Under the pieces are notes generated by a model. It searched no databases and was not told the origin of the DNA. It worked only from the letters and a program-made list of their open reading frames with translations. DNA of 64,000 nt from the NCBI RefSeq assembly GCF_026914265.1, contig NC_069126.1, positions 35,591,725-35,655,724 on the forward strand, in the 5' to 3' direction. Of this stretch, positions 1-12,359 are shown one piece after another. Both the position numbers and the translations under genes were made by a program. The stretch comes from Mya arenaria. Its lineage: Eukaryota > Mollusca > Bivalvia > Myida > Myidae. The stretch's first letter is position 1; the number at the start of each line of letters is the position of its first letter.

Positions 1-1189
1 CTAACTGACATATAATACAACCTCATTGGCTGATACATTGACATCGCAAAATCTGACTCAGTGAATGTGTATTGAATGAGTGGCAGTAGGCGGACCTTTA
101 AAAACACGTGAAAAGTGAACTTCTTAATTATATGATTAAGTCTAGATGAGTGCTTGATGATTGCCTATCTGCAATTTCATTGGCTTAAAATATAGGTTGT
201 ATTCTAATGATGGTTTTAAAGGTCTAGCCATTTTTTATCTCCAATTCAGTTCATCTACAAGACGGCAGTAAGAGTGATGAAGAGGGGTTTTGAAGATGTT
301 TCAATTATTGTTGGCGAGTTACAGAACACAATTACATGTAGCTGGTAAATTCGTTACATCAGCTATACGTCGTTGGTGAACGTTTGCTTTTGTCATAAGC
401 TGATACCTGTTGATGAAATAATACGTCTGTGTGCTCCATGAAAGAAGATTCCCCATTTTGTTCATATCTTGAAATAACCCAGACCCTGTCAACAACAAGA
501 TGTGAAATTTGATTTACAATCGTCATATAAGCCGAGACAAGTAATGAGACTTAGTGAATGTGTTGTATAAGGTTTTTTTTCAATAAGCAACTGACAGTGC
601 AAAATACAGTATTGTTATAAAATATTATAATTAAAAAATGCTAACTTGGGTTTTTAGCTGGATTTTTTATCGAATGTTGCGCGGGCGTTAACAGCGCTGC
701 CTATTTTTTTTATTCCATGTCATAAAGTCAATAGTGTTTATCCAATTGATATGAAACTTGGTTAGAATACTGTTCTACATGTTGTCTCGAACATTAATGA
801 ATATGGATCACCTCAGGTCAAAAGCTAGATCACTAGGTCAATTCTTAGGAAGCTTTTGTTCCATGTCATAAAGTCAATAATTTCTATCCATTTTTTATGG
901 AACTTTTCCAGATTACTTGTCTACATGGTGTCTTGACCATTTGAGAAAACTAGGACACAAGGTCAAATCATACGGGGGTTTTTTCCATGTTATGAAGTCA
1001 AAAGATTTTTATCAAATCTTTATAAAACTTGTTCAAAAAAATTGTCTGCATTGTATCTGTGGCTTTTGTGAAAACGAATCATCTTGGGTAAAAATTTGGA
1101 ATAGTTTCTGTAGATCTTTACGAAAATTGATCAGGTTATTTGTATAAACATATCTCTAATAAGTATAAATATGGGTCTTCTTGGTAAAA
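1..1189. repeat. Non-genic left edge with degenerate repeats
   Basis: No convincing gene is seen. From about 660 to 1190 a diverged unit of roughly 140 bases recurs about three times. Its marks are the phrases ccatgtcataaagtcaata, gaacttttccagatta-like stretches and aggtcaaa. This resembles the degenerate interspersed repeats common in bivalve genomes, which is a resemblance only. The first 650 bases are AT-rich with nothing recognisable. Confidence 0.5.
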
Positions 1190-2578
1190 CATCTAGGCCA
1201 CTAGCTCAAATCTATGGTTTGCAAAAATCCATCACCAAATAAAAAACACGTTTTTAATGCGGCGTTGCCGCATTGGCGTCTTGTTGAGAGCTAATGAATT
1301 GTTTTCATTATAAAAACTGAATAGATGGGTCATAAACAGCTCCAATTCTTTATTCTTTTTTAAATATTTTGTAAAAACGGTGTGACGAACTCTACAGGTG
1401 TTCATGTCTCTTTACTTTCCAAAATCAATTGAAAATTAAAAAGGCTAACTCATTTGCGCTGTTTATAAACATTACTCAGTATAAATCTGAGACGCTGTCT
1501 ACTGGCGACTATGACACCCGCTCGTCATTCAACGTGTTACTGAATTGGAATCCCACGAGTGTGTTGATATATACACAGTATATATACAGTATTATAATAA
1601 AACGCCCCTCAACATAGAGTTTTGGTGTGAACACCATTTAGCATCTATACATAAAAGCACAGACGTATTGCAAAAAAAACACACACACACAAACAACTTT
1701 TTGTTCACATCAGAGTTTAGTCTGTGGGTCAATGTTTAAGAAAATTCCACATATATTCTAATACCCAGTCTTTATCAAAATGTAGGATGAACATTGATGT
1801 TTTAACATCGTTTCACTGGAATATTTAATCAGACGAACACAGAGTGACGATACTTTAATTACACAAAATGGCAATATTTCAATTACACAAAATGACAAAA
1901 CTTTAATTACGCAGGATGTCAATATTTCAACTACACAAAATGACTATACTGTAATTACACAAAATGACAATTCTTTAATTACGCAAAATGACAATATTTC
2001 AATTACACAAAATGACTATACTTTAATTACACAGAATGACAATACTTCAATTACACAGAATGACAATATTTTAACAACACAAAATACTATACTTTAATTA
2101 CGTAGAATGACTAATCTTAATTACACATAATGATTTTATATATTATTTTTTAATAACGCAAAATGACAATATTTCAATAACATAGAATATGAGATTTTTT
2201 TTATATTAAACACAAACTACAATAATGACAATATTTTAATTGCACAGAATGACAATACTTAAATTACCCTGACCATGACAATAACTTAATTAACAAGTAG
2301 TTAATATCAAACTTTCAGGCAATACATATAACAAATTGTTAAAGACATGCCAATTCACCCATGTATTGTTAAGATATTCATGAAAATGACGTAACTATTA
2401 TTGTACAACCATGATGTATACAAGCTTTTTTTATTATGGGCCGGTGGCCGTAAATTACTTAATAAGCATGACTATATGCATGGACTGAGAAAGAAGTAGC
2501 AAGTTTGACATATATTCAGCACCGATAAACAACTACACGTATCGTGCACTAAAACGCGATTGTGGTTATCTCACAAGC
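1190..2578. repeat. 3' flank of L1, inverted copy of the L7 3' flank
   Basis: This stretch matches the reverse complement of about 45896-47690, downstream of the intact gene L7. Shared landmarks include the gcggcgttgccgcat palindrome near 1260 (near 47610 in the other copy) and a degenerate 24-bp tandem repeat at about 1840-2290. Together with L1 it forms one arm of a large inverted duplication. No gene of its own is seen. Confidence 0.75.
1840..2290. repeat. Degenerate 24-bp tandem repeat
   Basis: Repeats of the type tttaattacacaaaatgaca with a period near 24 bases, diverged and interrupted. The same unit, in better order, occurs at 46590-47130 in opposite orientation. Shorter remains occur at about 14560-14660, 17640-17710, 20290-20400, 21230-21310 and 35010-35080, mostly 3' of a lectin copy. 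Confidence 0.75.
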
Positions 2579-3855
2579 CTACAAATTACCATAAATGTTC
2601 AACGTGGCCGCAGATTTCCTGCTCTGGGATGCAATACATGTATCGTATCCATCGCTGACATGATCGTGACCAATCTGAGAGTTAGAATACAAATCCTCAT
2701 TCAAATTAGAGTTAGAATACAAGTCCGTGTTTAAATTGTCTCTTGGATCGCTATGAAGCCTAATAGGACTACCGTCCTCATCATATTCCGCCTTTCCAAT
2801 GGTGGTTATATATTTGCCATCAAACGATTGACTCATTGCTTCATCGTCCAACGGCTCTGGTCGCGGCTGCACATAAGAACCACGAATAGCGTCATATTGT
2901 TGCTCTTCATCCACCGCATCCAACTCATGACTTTCCTGTGTATAATCCGTTATAAATGGCGTTTGAGTCTTGTTGCAAAATTTGCGTATCGATAGAAATA
3001 AAAATATAATGCCAAAAAGGGCTAGAATTGCACCTACACCTATAACAATGCCGATTACCAAGGACTTTGTATGAACTTTATTTTTGTCATCAAGAATGTC
3101 CGTACGATTGTAGACATTGTCATCAACTGTGTCGTTGTTGTTTCCGTGGTTTCGTCTTACGTTCTCTAAACACACATACTTCCTCTCCTTTTTACAGTCT
3201 TCCGGTTCTAAAACAAGTTTGTTATTAACTCTCGTCACTACCAGGCACGGACGGTTACCCGTGCGGTCATCCGCAACAGTAAAACTACGAAACGTTCCTA
3301 CCCAGTATCCAACTGTATCATTGACTCTTGCATTTACTTCAGATAACAACTGCGGCCGGACATCTGGTAAAATGTTACCTAAGATAGATTTACAGTGGTT
3401 TACGCTGTCGAACCAAGTCTTAGTTTCAGCAACAATGCTGTAAAACGAGGTAGAGTCGTTTACAAGATAGTGTCTCTTGTTGTTGGTGCAATCTTCCTGG
3501 TTTCTGATTAAACAGACGGAATGTTGTTTTTCTGTGCATTTTGCGGTGCTTGTATTCATTTGCATGTTGTTACACTGGTATAAGAATTCACCTTTCACAT
3601 TTTCTCTTTTCACTTCAAACACACCTAATAATGTATCGTTGGCTGGGTCGCATTGAACCCGAGTCGCTTCTACCATACGCCGTGTTAAACAAACACAATA
3701 TCGCGAATTAACTCCTATGTAGGAGTGTGTTGTTGATGTATTGTATCCACAATCATTTAAACAACTATAGATGGAAGTGCCGTTTGCTTCTCGGCCAATG
3801 TTTTCGGTCCAGACCGCGCACTCGGTGAATACAACGGGCAAACCCCGACACCCAA
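2579..3855 (-). pseudogene. L1: receptor-like lectin gene, N-terminal part replaced by a minisatellite
   Basis: The open frame (2579-3841) covers the WSC-like motif, the C-type-lectin-like domain (ending PEDCKKERKYVCLEN), the stalk, a membrane helix (about 24 residues from IGIVIGVGAILALFG) and a tail ending IYGNL. It is nearly identical to L7 in stalk and tail. The roughly 85 N-terminal residues found in L4 and L7, including the signal peptide, are missing. At PVVF the sequence runs into the 45-bp array, and the same frame meets a TAG at 3877-3875. No ATG lies at the open-frame start. Beyond the array is CFAP45-derived sequence, not the lost 5' half. It is probably non-functional as a secreted or membrane protein unless a new upstream exon supplies a signal peptide. 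Confidence 0.8.
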
Positions 3856-5856
3856 GCGGACCGTTACGGTTGTACTATGAACGCACATCCGCCGCCCACA
3901 GCGGACCGTTACGGTTGTACTATGAACGCACATCCGCCGCCCACAGCGGACCGTTACGGTTGTACTATGAACGCACATCCGCCGCCCACAGCGGACCGTT
4001 ATGGTTGTACTATGAACGCACATCCGCCGCCCACAGCGGACCGTTACAGTTGTACTATGAACGCACATCCGCCGTCCACAGCGGACCGTTACGGTTGTAC
4101 TATGAACGCACATCCGCCGCCCACAGCGGACCGTTACGGTTGTACTATGAACGCACATCCACCGCCTACAGCGGACCGTTACGGTTGTACTATGAACGCA
4201 CATCCGCCGCTCACTCCGCCGCCCACAGCGGACCGTTACGGTTGTACTATGAACGCACATCCGCCGCCTACAGCGGACCGTTACGGTTGTACTATGAACG
4301 CACATCCGCCGCCTACAGCGGACCGTTACGGTTGTACTATGAACGCACATCCGCCGCCCATAGTGGACCGTTACAGTTGTACTATGAACGCACATCCGCC
4401 GCCCACAGCGGACCGTTACGGTTGTACTATGAACGCACATCCGCCGCCTACAGCGGACCGTTACAGTTGTACTATGAACGCACATCCGCCGCCTACAGCG
4501 GACCGTTACAGTTGTACTATGAACGCACATCCGCTGCCTACAGCGGACCGTTACAGTTGTACTATGAACGCACATCCGCCGCCTACAGCGGACCGTTACA
4601 GTTGTACTATGAACGCACATCTGCCGCCTACAGCATACCGTTACAGTTGTACTATGAACGCACATCCGCCGCCCACAGCGGACCGTTACAGTTGTACTAT
4701 GAACGCACATCCGCCGCTTACAGCGGACCGTTGCGGACCGTTACAGTTGTACTATAAACGCACATCCGCCGCCTACAGCGGACCGTTACAGTTGTACTAT
4801 GAACGCACATCCGCCGCCCACAGCGGACCGTTAAAGTTGTACTATGAACGCACATCCGCCGCCTACAGCGGACCGTTACGGTTGTACTATGAACGCACAT
4901 TTGCCGCTTACAGCGGACCGTTACGGTTGTACTATGAACGCACATTCGCCGCACACAGCGGAACGTTACGGTTGTACTATGAACGCACATCCGCCGCCCA
5001 CAGCGGACCGTTACGGTTGTACTATGAACGCACATCCGCCGCCCACAGCGGACCGTTACGGTTGTACTATGAACGCACATCCGCCGCCTACAGCGGACGT
5101 TACGGTTGTACTATGAACGCACATCCGCCGCCTACAGCGGACCGTTACAATTGTACTATGAACGCACATCCGCCGCCTACAGCGGACCGTTACAGTTGTA
5201 CTATGAACGTACATCCGTCGCCCACAGCGGACCGTTACGGTTGTACTATGAACGCACATATCTGCCGCCTACAGCGGACCGTTACAGTTGTACTATGAAC
5301 GCACATCCGCCGCCCACAGCGGATCGTTACGGTTGTACTATGAACGCACATCCGCCTCTCACAGTGGACCGTTACAGTTGTACTATGAAAGCACATCCGC
5401 CGCCTACAGCGGACCGTTACAGTTGTACTATGAACGCACATCCGCCGCCTACAGCGGACCGTTACAGTTGTACTATGAACGCACATCCGCCGCCTACAGC
5501 GGACCGTTACAGTTGTACTATGAACGCACATCCGCCGCCTTCAGCGGACCGTTGTACTATGAACGCACATCCGCCGACTACAGCGGACCGTTACAGTTGT
5601 ACAATGAACGCACATCCGCCGCCTACAGCGGACTGTTGCAGTTGTACAACGAACGCACATCCGCCGCCTTCAGCGGACCGTTACAGTTGTACTATGAACG
5701 CACATCCGCCGCCTACAGCGGACTGTTACGGTTGTACTATGAACGCGCATCCGCCGCCTACAGCGGACCGTTACAGTTGTACTATGAACGCACATCCGCT
5801 GCCTTCAGCGGACCGTTACAGTTGTACTATGAACGCGCATCCGCCGCCTACAGCGG
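3856..5856. repeat. 45-bp minisatellite array 1 (about 44 units)
   Basis: Tandem units of 45 bases, each containing gtactatgaacgcacatccg and then a variable cgccyacagcgga block. The stretch TCCGC...GCGGA can form a short hairpin in each unit. Because 45 is divisible by three and few frames meet stops, long open frames run on both strands (for example 15-residue repeats with MNAHPPPTADRY on plus). They look like a by-product of unit length. A few units are shortened or carry small insertions (near 4211, 4730, 5090 and 5550). The array joins the interrupted L1 gene on the left to a CFAP45-derived segment on the right. Confidence 0.95.
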
Positions 5857-7560
5857 ATAAACTTTTTTCTATAATGTACTTGTGTTTATGTAAGTTAAGT
5901 TTTATCCAAGTTAAGGCTTAAGAAAAACTTGTTTTTGTGCCAACTAGGCATTCTTTGACCAAAGTTATACAGGTAATATTGCATAGTTTTGTAACAAATG
6001 CAGATGATTTCAATAAGCAGTTTAAAAGATATGATTTGAAATAATAGGTTGCTCATGTGTGCCAGAATACCATTAACTAAATGGTTATGTACGATTTCTT
6101 TAACATTCCTGAGTTTGACTTGCATTGTAAATATTTATTTCCTGAAATTTACTTTTTTCAGTTTGAAAATATCAAACATCACATACATGAAGTAATTTTT
6201 GTGAAATCAACTGTGATATGACTCTGGTGTCTGGTGGAATGTTACCTGTTCCAATGGAGTTGTGTGCCCTCGAATCAGGATACGGTCAGAAAAATGTCGG
6301 GAGATCAATGATTATAGTGAAATATTATGTCAGTGTTACAAATTTAAATGAATGGTTTGCTGCAAAAAATAAAATAAACTTTGCCTTAACTGGCAAATAA
6401 AGTTTATAGATATTAGAAAAGATATAATGACAAAATGAATATTGATTACAAAATAAGATGTCCCACACTTGATCATTTTGATGAGATTAAGAAATTAGTT
6501 TTAATTTCTATTGTTTGTCTCATTAGCAAGAATAATAATTCTCTGATACATACAAACTTACTCCTGTAATATATAAAATTAAGACCAATACGAGAAATGG
6601 TTCAAGGTCATAACAGCGTGTTTGCATTATTTGTATCTGTTTTTTTTTTATATTCTTCCACTTCACAATAAACCCTTGCATATAAAACCAAAATAATACA
6701 CCAGGCATCAAATGTTCAGAATTATTGATCATAGGATACCTTAGGGTTAAAGTCTGTTGTTGTAGCGTGTTGATGGACTTTAGGATGTTTTCATTTTATT
6801 TTCCTGCTAAGTGACATAAACGTCCTGTTGACGACTTTCTGCATTATATTTTATTGCATGAAAATAGCTGCCTAAACTCAAAGAATGAAAAGTCATGATA
6901 GCATACGCCCTTTAAGTATTATTGACATACTCTCCACCCTGTGGGAAATGTAATGAATCTATTGATGTTTTACAGGTGGATTTGGAATATTTTTTCATCT
7001 TAGTAATTGAACGCACTGTACTAATTGTGTAAAATAACTATTACATGCAGTATAATTAGTACCTAAGATAATTATAGCAGTTTTAACAACAATGCTAAAA
7101 CCGTTCAGTTTGATTTTAGACATGATGTGACCGTCTTCAATGACTGTACGACAAAATATCAGATGGTCAGGCTTTCTGTTAAAGATTGCCTGAATACTGC
7201 TTATTGTATTGAAAGTGCTATGTGCAAAATCAAACAAGCTGTGAATGACAAATGTACAATCGTTCAAAAATAAATTTATTTGGCAAGTCGATGAAAAGTT
7301 GTGCGATACGATCATTGATAAGAGAGTCCGCCGTATCATTGTGTGTTCTGTCATGCATAATGAAATATATAGATTTATTCGCATTACATTTTTAGGGTTA
7401 TATTTATCTCTAAAATACCGATTTCGCCTATACTCTGTATCTGTATGCACACTTCTGGAAGTTGTTGTGTGTGTAACATTCATTTGATCAGAGAACAAAC
7501 GTAATGGTAGAATTAAATAATGATATATTACGTATTTATAAATAGATAATATTGAATGAC
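5857..7560 (+). repeat. CFAP45-tail segmental duplicate D1
   Basis: About 1.7 kb that matches 30348-32340 closely and, in reverse orientation, parts of about 42760-43440, 48180-49300 and the CFAP45 3' intron near 51230-51360. It therefore derives from the 3' region of CFAP45. It holds no intact exon. The site where copies at 18.97 kb and 32.4 kb carry a Tc1 element is empty here, near 7545. Confidence 0.75.
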
Positions 7561-9369
7561 TTAATGTGGTAATTTTGATATAAAGACAAAAATAACTGTT
7601 TTAGGACCGTGCGCTCGACTATACGCCCCTTTGTCTTAAATAAATGCAACAATGATAAAATGCCTGTCAAAAGCAATAAAAATGACAAATCTAAAAGTAA
7701 ACAACAAACACTGCAATGCGACGACACCAGGTTTCAAATGATTGACAGAAGAACTTCAGCCTTCGTAGTGAAACTCAGTCTTAACTGTTTTTCTCTTTTT
7801 ATTAACAGTGACCTTGACCTTGACCTTGACCCTATGAGCCCCTAATGCAATCCTCAAGTGGAAATCCCCAATAAACACTCCCTATATACCATGTTTGGTC
7901 ACAACATGTCAATCCTAACTAAAATTATTCAGTACCAACTGGTTATCTTTTTTGACCTAAGGGTCCTAAAACGCAACCAATGAAAGGTCTCCATAAACTC
8001 TTCCTATATGCCATGTACTGTCACAATATGTCAACCCTTACTAAGGTTATTCAGTACAAACCATTTCTAGTTTTAGTAACAGTGACTTTGACCTTGTCCA
8101 TGATTCTCGGAACCCCAAAATACAATCCCATGAAAGGTATCTTTAAACTATTCCTAAAAACCAAAATCGGATGCAATATGTCAACCCTTACTAAAATTCA
8201 TCAATTCTAACCACTTTTCTATTTTAGTAACAGTGACCTTGACCTTAACCCTAAAGCCCAACATTACAATCCCATAAAAGTTCACCATAGTCTCTTCTCA
8301 TATATCAATTTTAGTATATCCCTAACAAAAATGTTTTATACCATATAGGTGAGTTTAACACCGTACACATGCGCGCCTGCACAAATAACGACGTACATCA
8401 TTCTAATAACCAGGTTTAACTTTGGTTAAAAATTTAAAACAATGTGCCTGTCAAAAGTAAAAAAAAAAGAAATAAGGCCTAAAAAAAATGTCTGTTTCGG
8501 GTAACCCGACACTACCTATAAAAATGCGCCGACCCTAACTATTTTTTTTTTCCGTTTCTGAGCAAAATAATATTCGTTGGCGAATAGAGAGTTACGAAGG
8601 GCGGATAAATGCGAATTGAACGATCAGACTTATTGTTTATATGATAAAACAAAGTCAGGCAATGAGAGTAATGTAGGAAAGACTGTCATGTGCAAGGAAA
8701 CACTCTGAACTTACGACAGAGTTTGAAAATAAAAATAAAAAAATAAAAAAAAACCTACCTACCGTACCTAAATTTTTTGGGAAGGTTACCCTAAACAAAC
8801 AATTATTTTTTTTGGTCTAATAAAAAGTCAATCAAGGGCCATAATTTGTTTTAGGATTTATATGGAGCTGTGTAGCCTTATTGTGTGATGGCCGTAAACA
8901 ACTGTGTGAAGTATTAAGTCAGATGAATGAAGGGTACAAAAGTAATGAGTGCTATTCCTAACATGCCCTTAAACTTTAACCAGACACAACACGCCCTGAA
9001 ACTTTAACCTAAGTCAATCAGGGGCTATAATTTGTGTTAATTATGAAATGGAGTTATGTTACCTAATTATGTGATGGCCGTAACCAACTGTGAGAAGTAT
9101 CAATTAATTGAATGACGGCTATAGAAGTTATTAGTGAAAATCCCAACTTGCCCTAAAATACACAATGTGCCCTCAACTTAAACCTAAGTTCCGAAGTAAA
9201 TGAAAACTTACAGAAACAAGCACAGTAGTCGATGGTTTAAACATAAACCCCTTTTAATGGGACAGGGTCAACGGCAACTTGCACTAAAACTTTAACCGGA
9301 CACCGACGCCAACGCCGACGCTGACACCTGGGCGAGTAGTAGAGCCTCCTTATTCTTAATCGAGCTAAT
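7561..9369. repeat. Non-genic repeats between duplicated segments
   Basis: No gene is supported. Bases 7800-8345 contain about four diverged copies of a 130-150 base unit marked by gtgaccttgaccttgacc and by caatatgtcaacccttacta. Bases 8820-9330 contain two or three copies of another diverged unit marked by ggccataatttg and gtgatggccgtaa. Between them, about 8468-8825 looks like a MITE with ends ggcctaaaaaaaat and tttttttggtcta. A similar element lies in CFAP45 near 51385-51712. Confidence 0.5.
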
Positions 9370-9936
9370 AAATATGTGATTAATACTTTGGTCTACCTAT
9401 CATATTATACAAACTCCATGCTCAACAAATTCCTATAATAAATATTCATTTGGATTAAGTCGTGCCAAATTTATTCTATGTTTAGCGTTACCGGATGGGT
9501 AGGTTTTCAGCATTTCAAATGAAAGAAGCAGCTGATTAACTAAAATACAAATGATATGAGTGAAAGAATGTCATTTACAGAAAAAGAAGTTTAATTTGTA
9601 GTTTGGGGCTGTTCAATATTTTTTTTTTTTTGACAAATTATATTGTCATTGTGTGCTATTTTTTATTATCATTATTTTGTTGCAAAGAGTGTAAAATTGG
9701 TTGCTTACGTATGGCATATGGTTTTGTCTTTCCTGCCGGGTTTTGAAACAGGAATCTGACACTTAGCAAAGAGTTTGGTATGGCTTAAGTTTATAAGACA
9801 GACGGAAGCATCCATCCAATACGATGGTGTAATATGCATGATGTCTCTAGTTGCTGTTGATCTTTTGATAATTTCAAAGTAGTTGGCAAGTTTCTCCCCG
9901 ATACAAAAGTCGCAGTAAGAATGATGCGGTAAATAT
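9370..9936. repeat. Duplicated intergenic segment
   Basis: Diverged copy of sequence also found at about 19500-20000 and 33915-34590, and in reverse near 47925-48055. Shared phrases include cctataat...tttggattaggtc and the gtttagcgt-accg stretch. In the copy at 34590 this sequence runs straight on into what here lies beyond 14148, so the block 9937-14147 is an insertion. Confidence 0.6.
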
Positions 9937-10105
9937 ATTTCTCCCACCTCAGATAAGTAGATCCAATAATTTAACCATGCTAGATATTCTTTTCTCCCAC
10001 CTCAGATAAGTAGATCCATTAATTTAACCATGCTAGAAATTCTTATCTTGCCCACGGGCGAAGATAAAATGCCCGTATGGAACTTCTTTTTATAGTCACC
10101 ACATT

Positions 10106-10124
10106 GTAATTGACCTTACGACAG
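10106..10124 (+). repeat. 19-base inverted repeat, left arm
   Basis: GTAATTGACCTTACGACAG here is the exact reverse complement of 13103-13121. The pair flanks the interior that holds the THAP remnant. Confidence 0.85.
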
Positions 10125-10260
10125 GATTTGATTGACAGGTCCTATCAGCCAATCAGAATGCAGGGCTGATAAGCCGTGTTGCTATCCGCCATTTTGTCCG
10201 TCAAACTGACCAGAGTCCGTCATATACATGCGCTGGCAATTCCTCGCCTTTTTAAGTATT

Positions 10261-10982
10261 ATGGTAAAAAGGTGTTGTCATGGCACTTGTAATTCGGATA
10301 CAAGGTAGCCAGGCCGACTTAGAATGGCTTCCAATTCGTTCCGTATTCGAAACCAGCGAGTTATTTAGAAAAATACAAGTGCTATATCAGACTCTGTGGA
10401 AGACCTCATCAACAGCTGAACTTGGAAATTTTGAAAGATCGTTCAAAGGCGAAACATCTATACGTCTGTACAAAAGTATTTTTTTGAACAAAACTACTTA
10501 TTTCAATCCGCTCAAAATTTATTTAATACTGAAATTGTCCGTGCATGACCTAAATAAGTGTTACTATTTTTAAACTATAAACATAGTACATTTATGCTTT
10601 GGCTTGTGTTGTCAAATCGGCATTAATGGCCATTTAATATCAGGTTCAACATGGACACGATTGATTTCATTCAAGATAGAGGTATTTTTGTTGATACCGT
10701 TATGTAGTTTTTATAAACTGCTTTGCTTTCAAAGCAAATCAGGAAATATCGTACAACTAATTTTTTGTCCGAACCATCGCATGCTTCCGAATCTCATCTA
10801 CTCGTATGGATCCTATGTAAACAATGGCTTTTGCAGCTGTCATTCCGACACATTTCATAGATTTCTTATTTTCATATCAGCACTTTGTCGACGGGAAATC
10901 CAATCAAGAAAACCCTGACCCTCAAGCAGCTACTGTATTTGACCAGCTCACACCAGCTAGGCCTCCTCCAAAACTCAAATAA
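10261..10982 (+). pseudogene. Broken THAP zinc-finger gene (two exons)
   Basis: Exon 1 starts at ATG 10261 and reads MVKRCCHGTCNSDTR, the typical start of a THAP finger with its first cysteines. A TAG at 10306 and a frameshift follow. From 10389 the frame is restored as RLCGRPHQQLNLEILK... and ends YVCTK at 10475 before a GT donor. Exon 2 starts after an AG at 10881 with HFVDG, which supplies the final histidine of the C2CH finger. It stays open for 33 codons to a TAA at 10980. THAP fingers bind DNA and are often part of P-element-like transposases in animals. With one stop and one frameshift, and no downstream domain seen, this copy is dead. Confidence 0.75.
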
Positions 10983-11287
10983 ATATTTGAGCAACCAAAA
11001 AAATACGAGAACAGATCGGTCTGAATCGTTAAGGTATTATTTTCTGTATAAAACAATTTATTTCACTGTACATTTAAATCAATTGTTATGTTCATTAGAA
11101 CTTGATTCTGCCAAACATGTGCTGTAAAGACTTAAGACTTATTATGAATAAAGAACAAGTCAAACATGTACATATTTTCATTGTTATTCTTATATTTTGG
11201 GCCATTTACGTAAATCTACAATATTTAATGATAGTTCATCCAATGTTCAGAGTCCGGATCACATGCACACTCAATTAATAGTATTCT

Positions 11288-11474
11288 TAAAGTTGCACTC
11301 TCACAGAATTCTAGTTTGACACTTTTTGTCTCAGAATCGGCTTATTTTGGCATTCTTTAAATTAAGACCTAATATATAAATCACAAAGCAAACTTCTCCG
11401 AGCCAAAATATGATAAATGCAATCAAATCCTGTGTAAGTTGTCAAAATGACCAATCTGTGGAAGTGCAGCTTTA
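11288..11474. mobile_element. Small MITE with gctgcactctcaca-type ends
   Basis: The ends read ttaaagttgcactctcacag and tctgtggaagtgcagctttaa, an inverted pair. Longer relatives lie at 31885-32234, 38426-38777 and 63505-63861. It sits inside the THAP-containing insertion. Confidence 0.7.
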
Positions 11475-12077
11475 ACAGTGAAAAATAACTTCTGCTAATG
11501 CTATATATTTTAAAATATATTTGCCATAGCAATAAAGAGATATTCACCTACAATATCATACATAAACACCAAAGAAATATCAAAGTTTAAATAATGTTTG
11601 CAAAACAACAATGTATTTAATAAATCTGATGTTAAATATGCAACAACTGGTGTTATAATCCAGAACTGAAGCTAACATCATAGAGGTACATCCTTCCAAG
11701 AATCCATCAAAACAACATGCTGAACAACTTCAAGAACTCTCTTCAAAAGACCACACTTTCCTGAAATAAATAAAAGATGCCAATATTAAAATAAATCAGT
11801 TACATGTATTGTTAAATATTTTAATACCAGCTGTAAATGCTACTGCCTTTGATGTTTGCTTCCTACATGTATATCATAATGAAATATTGACAAGATAATA
11901 GCTAATGTTTTGTGGTTGTTGTTTTTCTCTGGACAAATAGTCCATTACTTTTGTACAGCAAAGTAAAACTAAATGTTATAAAAAGCTTTAAAATAGGTCC
12001 TACCGATTATTTGTAAAACTTGTCATCACTGGTTTTCTCTTGCGGTTGACATTGCCTGGACTGGCAAATATCATGTG

Positions 12078-12104
12078 TGTGTGTGTGTGGGGGGGGGGGG
12101 GCGG
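12078..12104. repeat. GT and poly-G microsatellite
   Basis: A short (gt)n run followed by about a dozen G residues. It is a simple repeat with no other feature. Confidence 0.9.
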
Positions 12105-12284
12105 TTTCCGGTCTTATGCTAGGTCCCCTGTTGCGGTAGGCTTGTTGAAGACAATAATAAGGGGACTTCCTTATCTCCATCAATCAGAATACTTTAATGG
12201 TGTCAACGGTAAATAGCAGGAGACCCTCCACCAGCCTTAACCGGTAAATGGGGGGAGGGTAGTGTGTGTGGGTTAGAACCAGCT

Positions 12285-12359
12285 GCCCGGTCAGCTTAGT
12301 TGGTTAGAGGGCTGGGCTAGTGTTCTGGTGGTTGTGAGTTCGAACCCCACACCGGGGGC
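12285..12359 (+). repeat. tRNA-like head of a SINE
   Basis: About 75 bases with an A-box-like TCAGCTTAGTTGGTTAGAG and a B-box-like GAGTTCGAACCCC at normal tRNA spacing, starting GCCCGG and ending CCGGGGGC. The acceptor and T stems pair imperfectly, so a working tRNA is unlikely. A tRNA-derived SINE, which would carry an internal RNA polymerase III promoter, fits better. Confidence 0.6.

Noticed and set aside
3856-5856. CRISPR array
   Set aside because: The units are contiguous with no unique spacers, and this is an animal genome.
3771-5921. Long open frames on both strands in array 1 as protein-coding genes
   Set aside because: The 45-base unit is a multiple of three, so open frames arise in several frames on both strands. 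None has a signal peptide, domain or flanking splice context.
10604-11127. Frames at 10604-10918 and 10885-11127 as genes
   Set aside because: They overlap the intron and second exon of the THAP relic in other frames.
12285-12359. Functional tRNA gene
   Set aside because: A and B boxes are good, but the acceptor stem and T stem have mismatches and an extra base, so a SINE head fits better.
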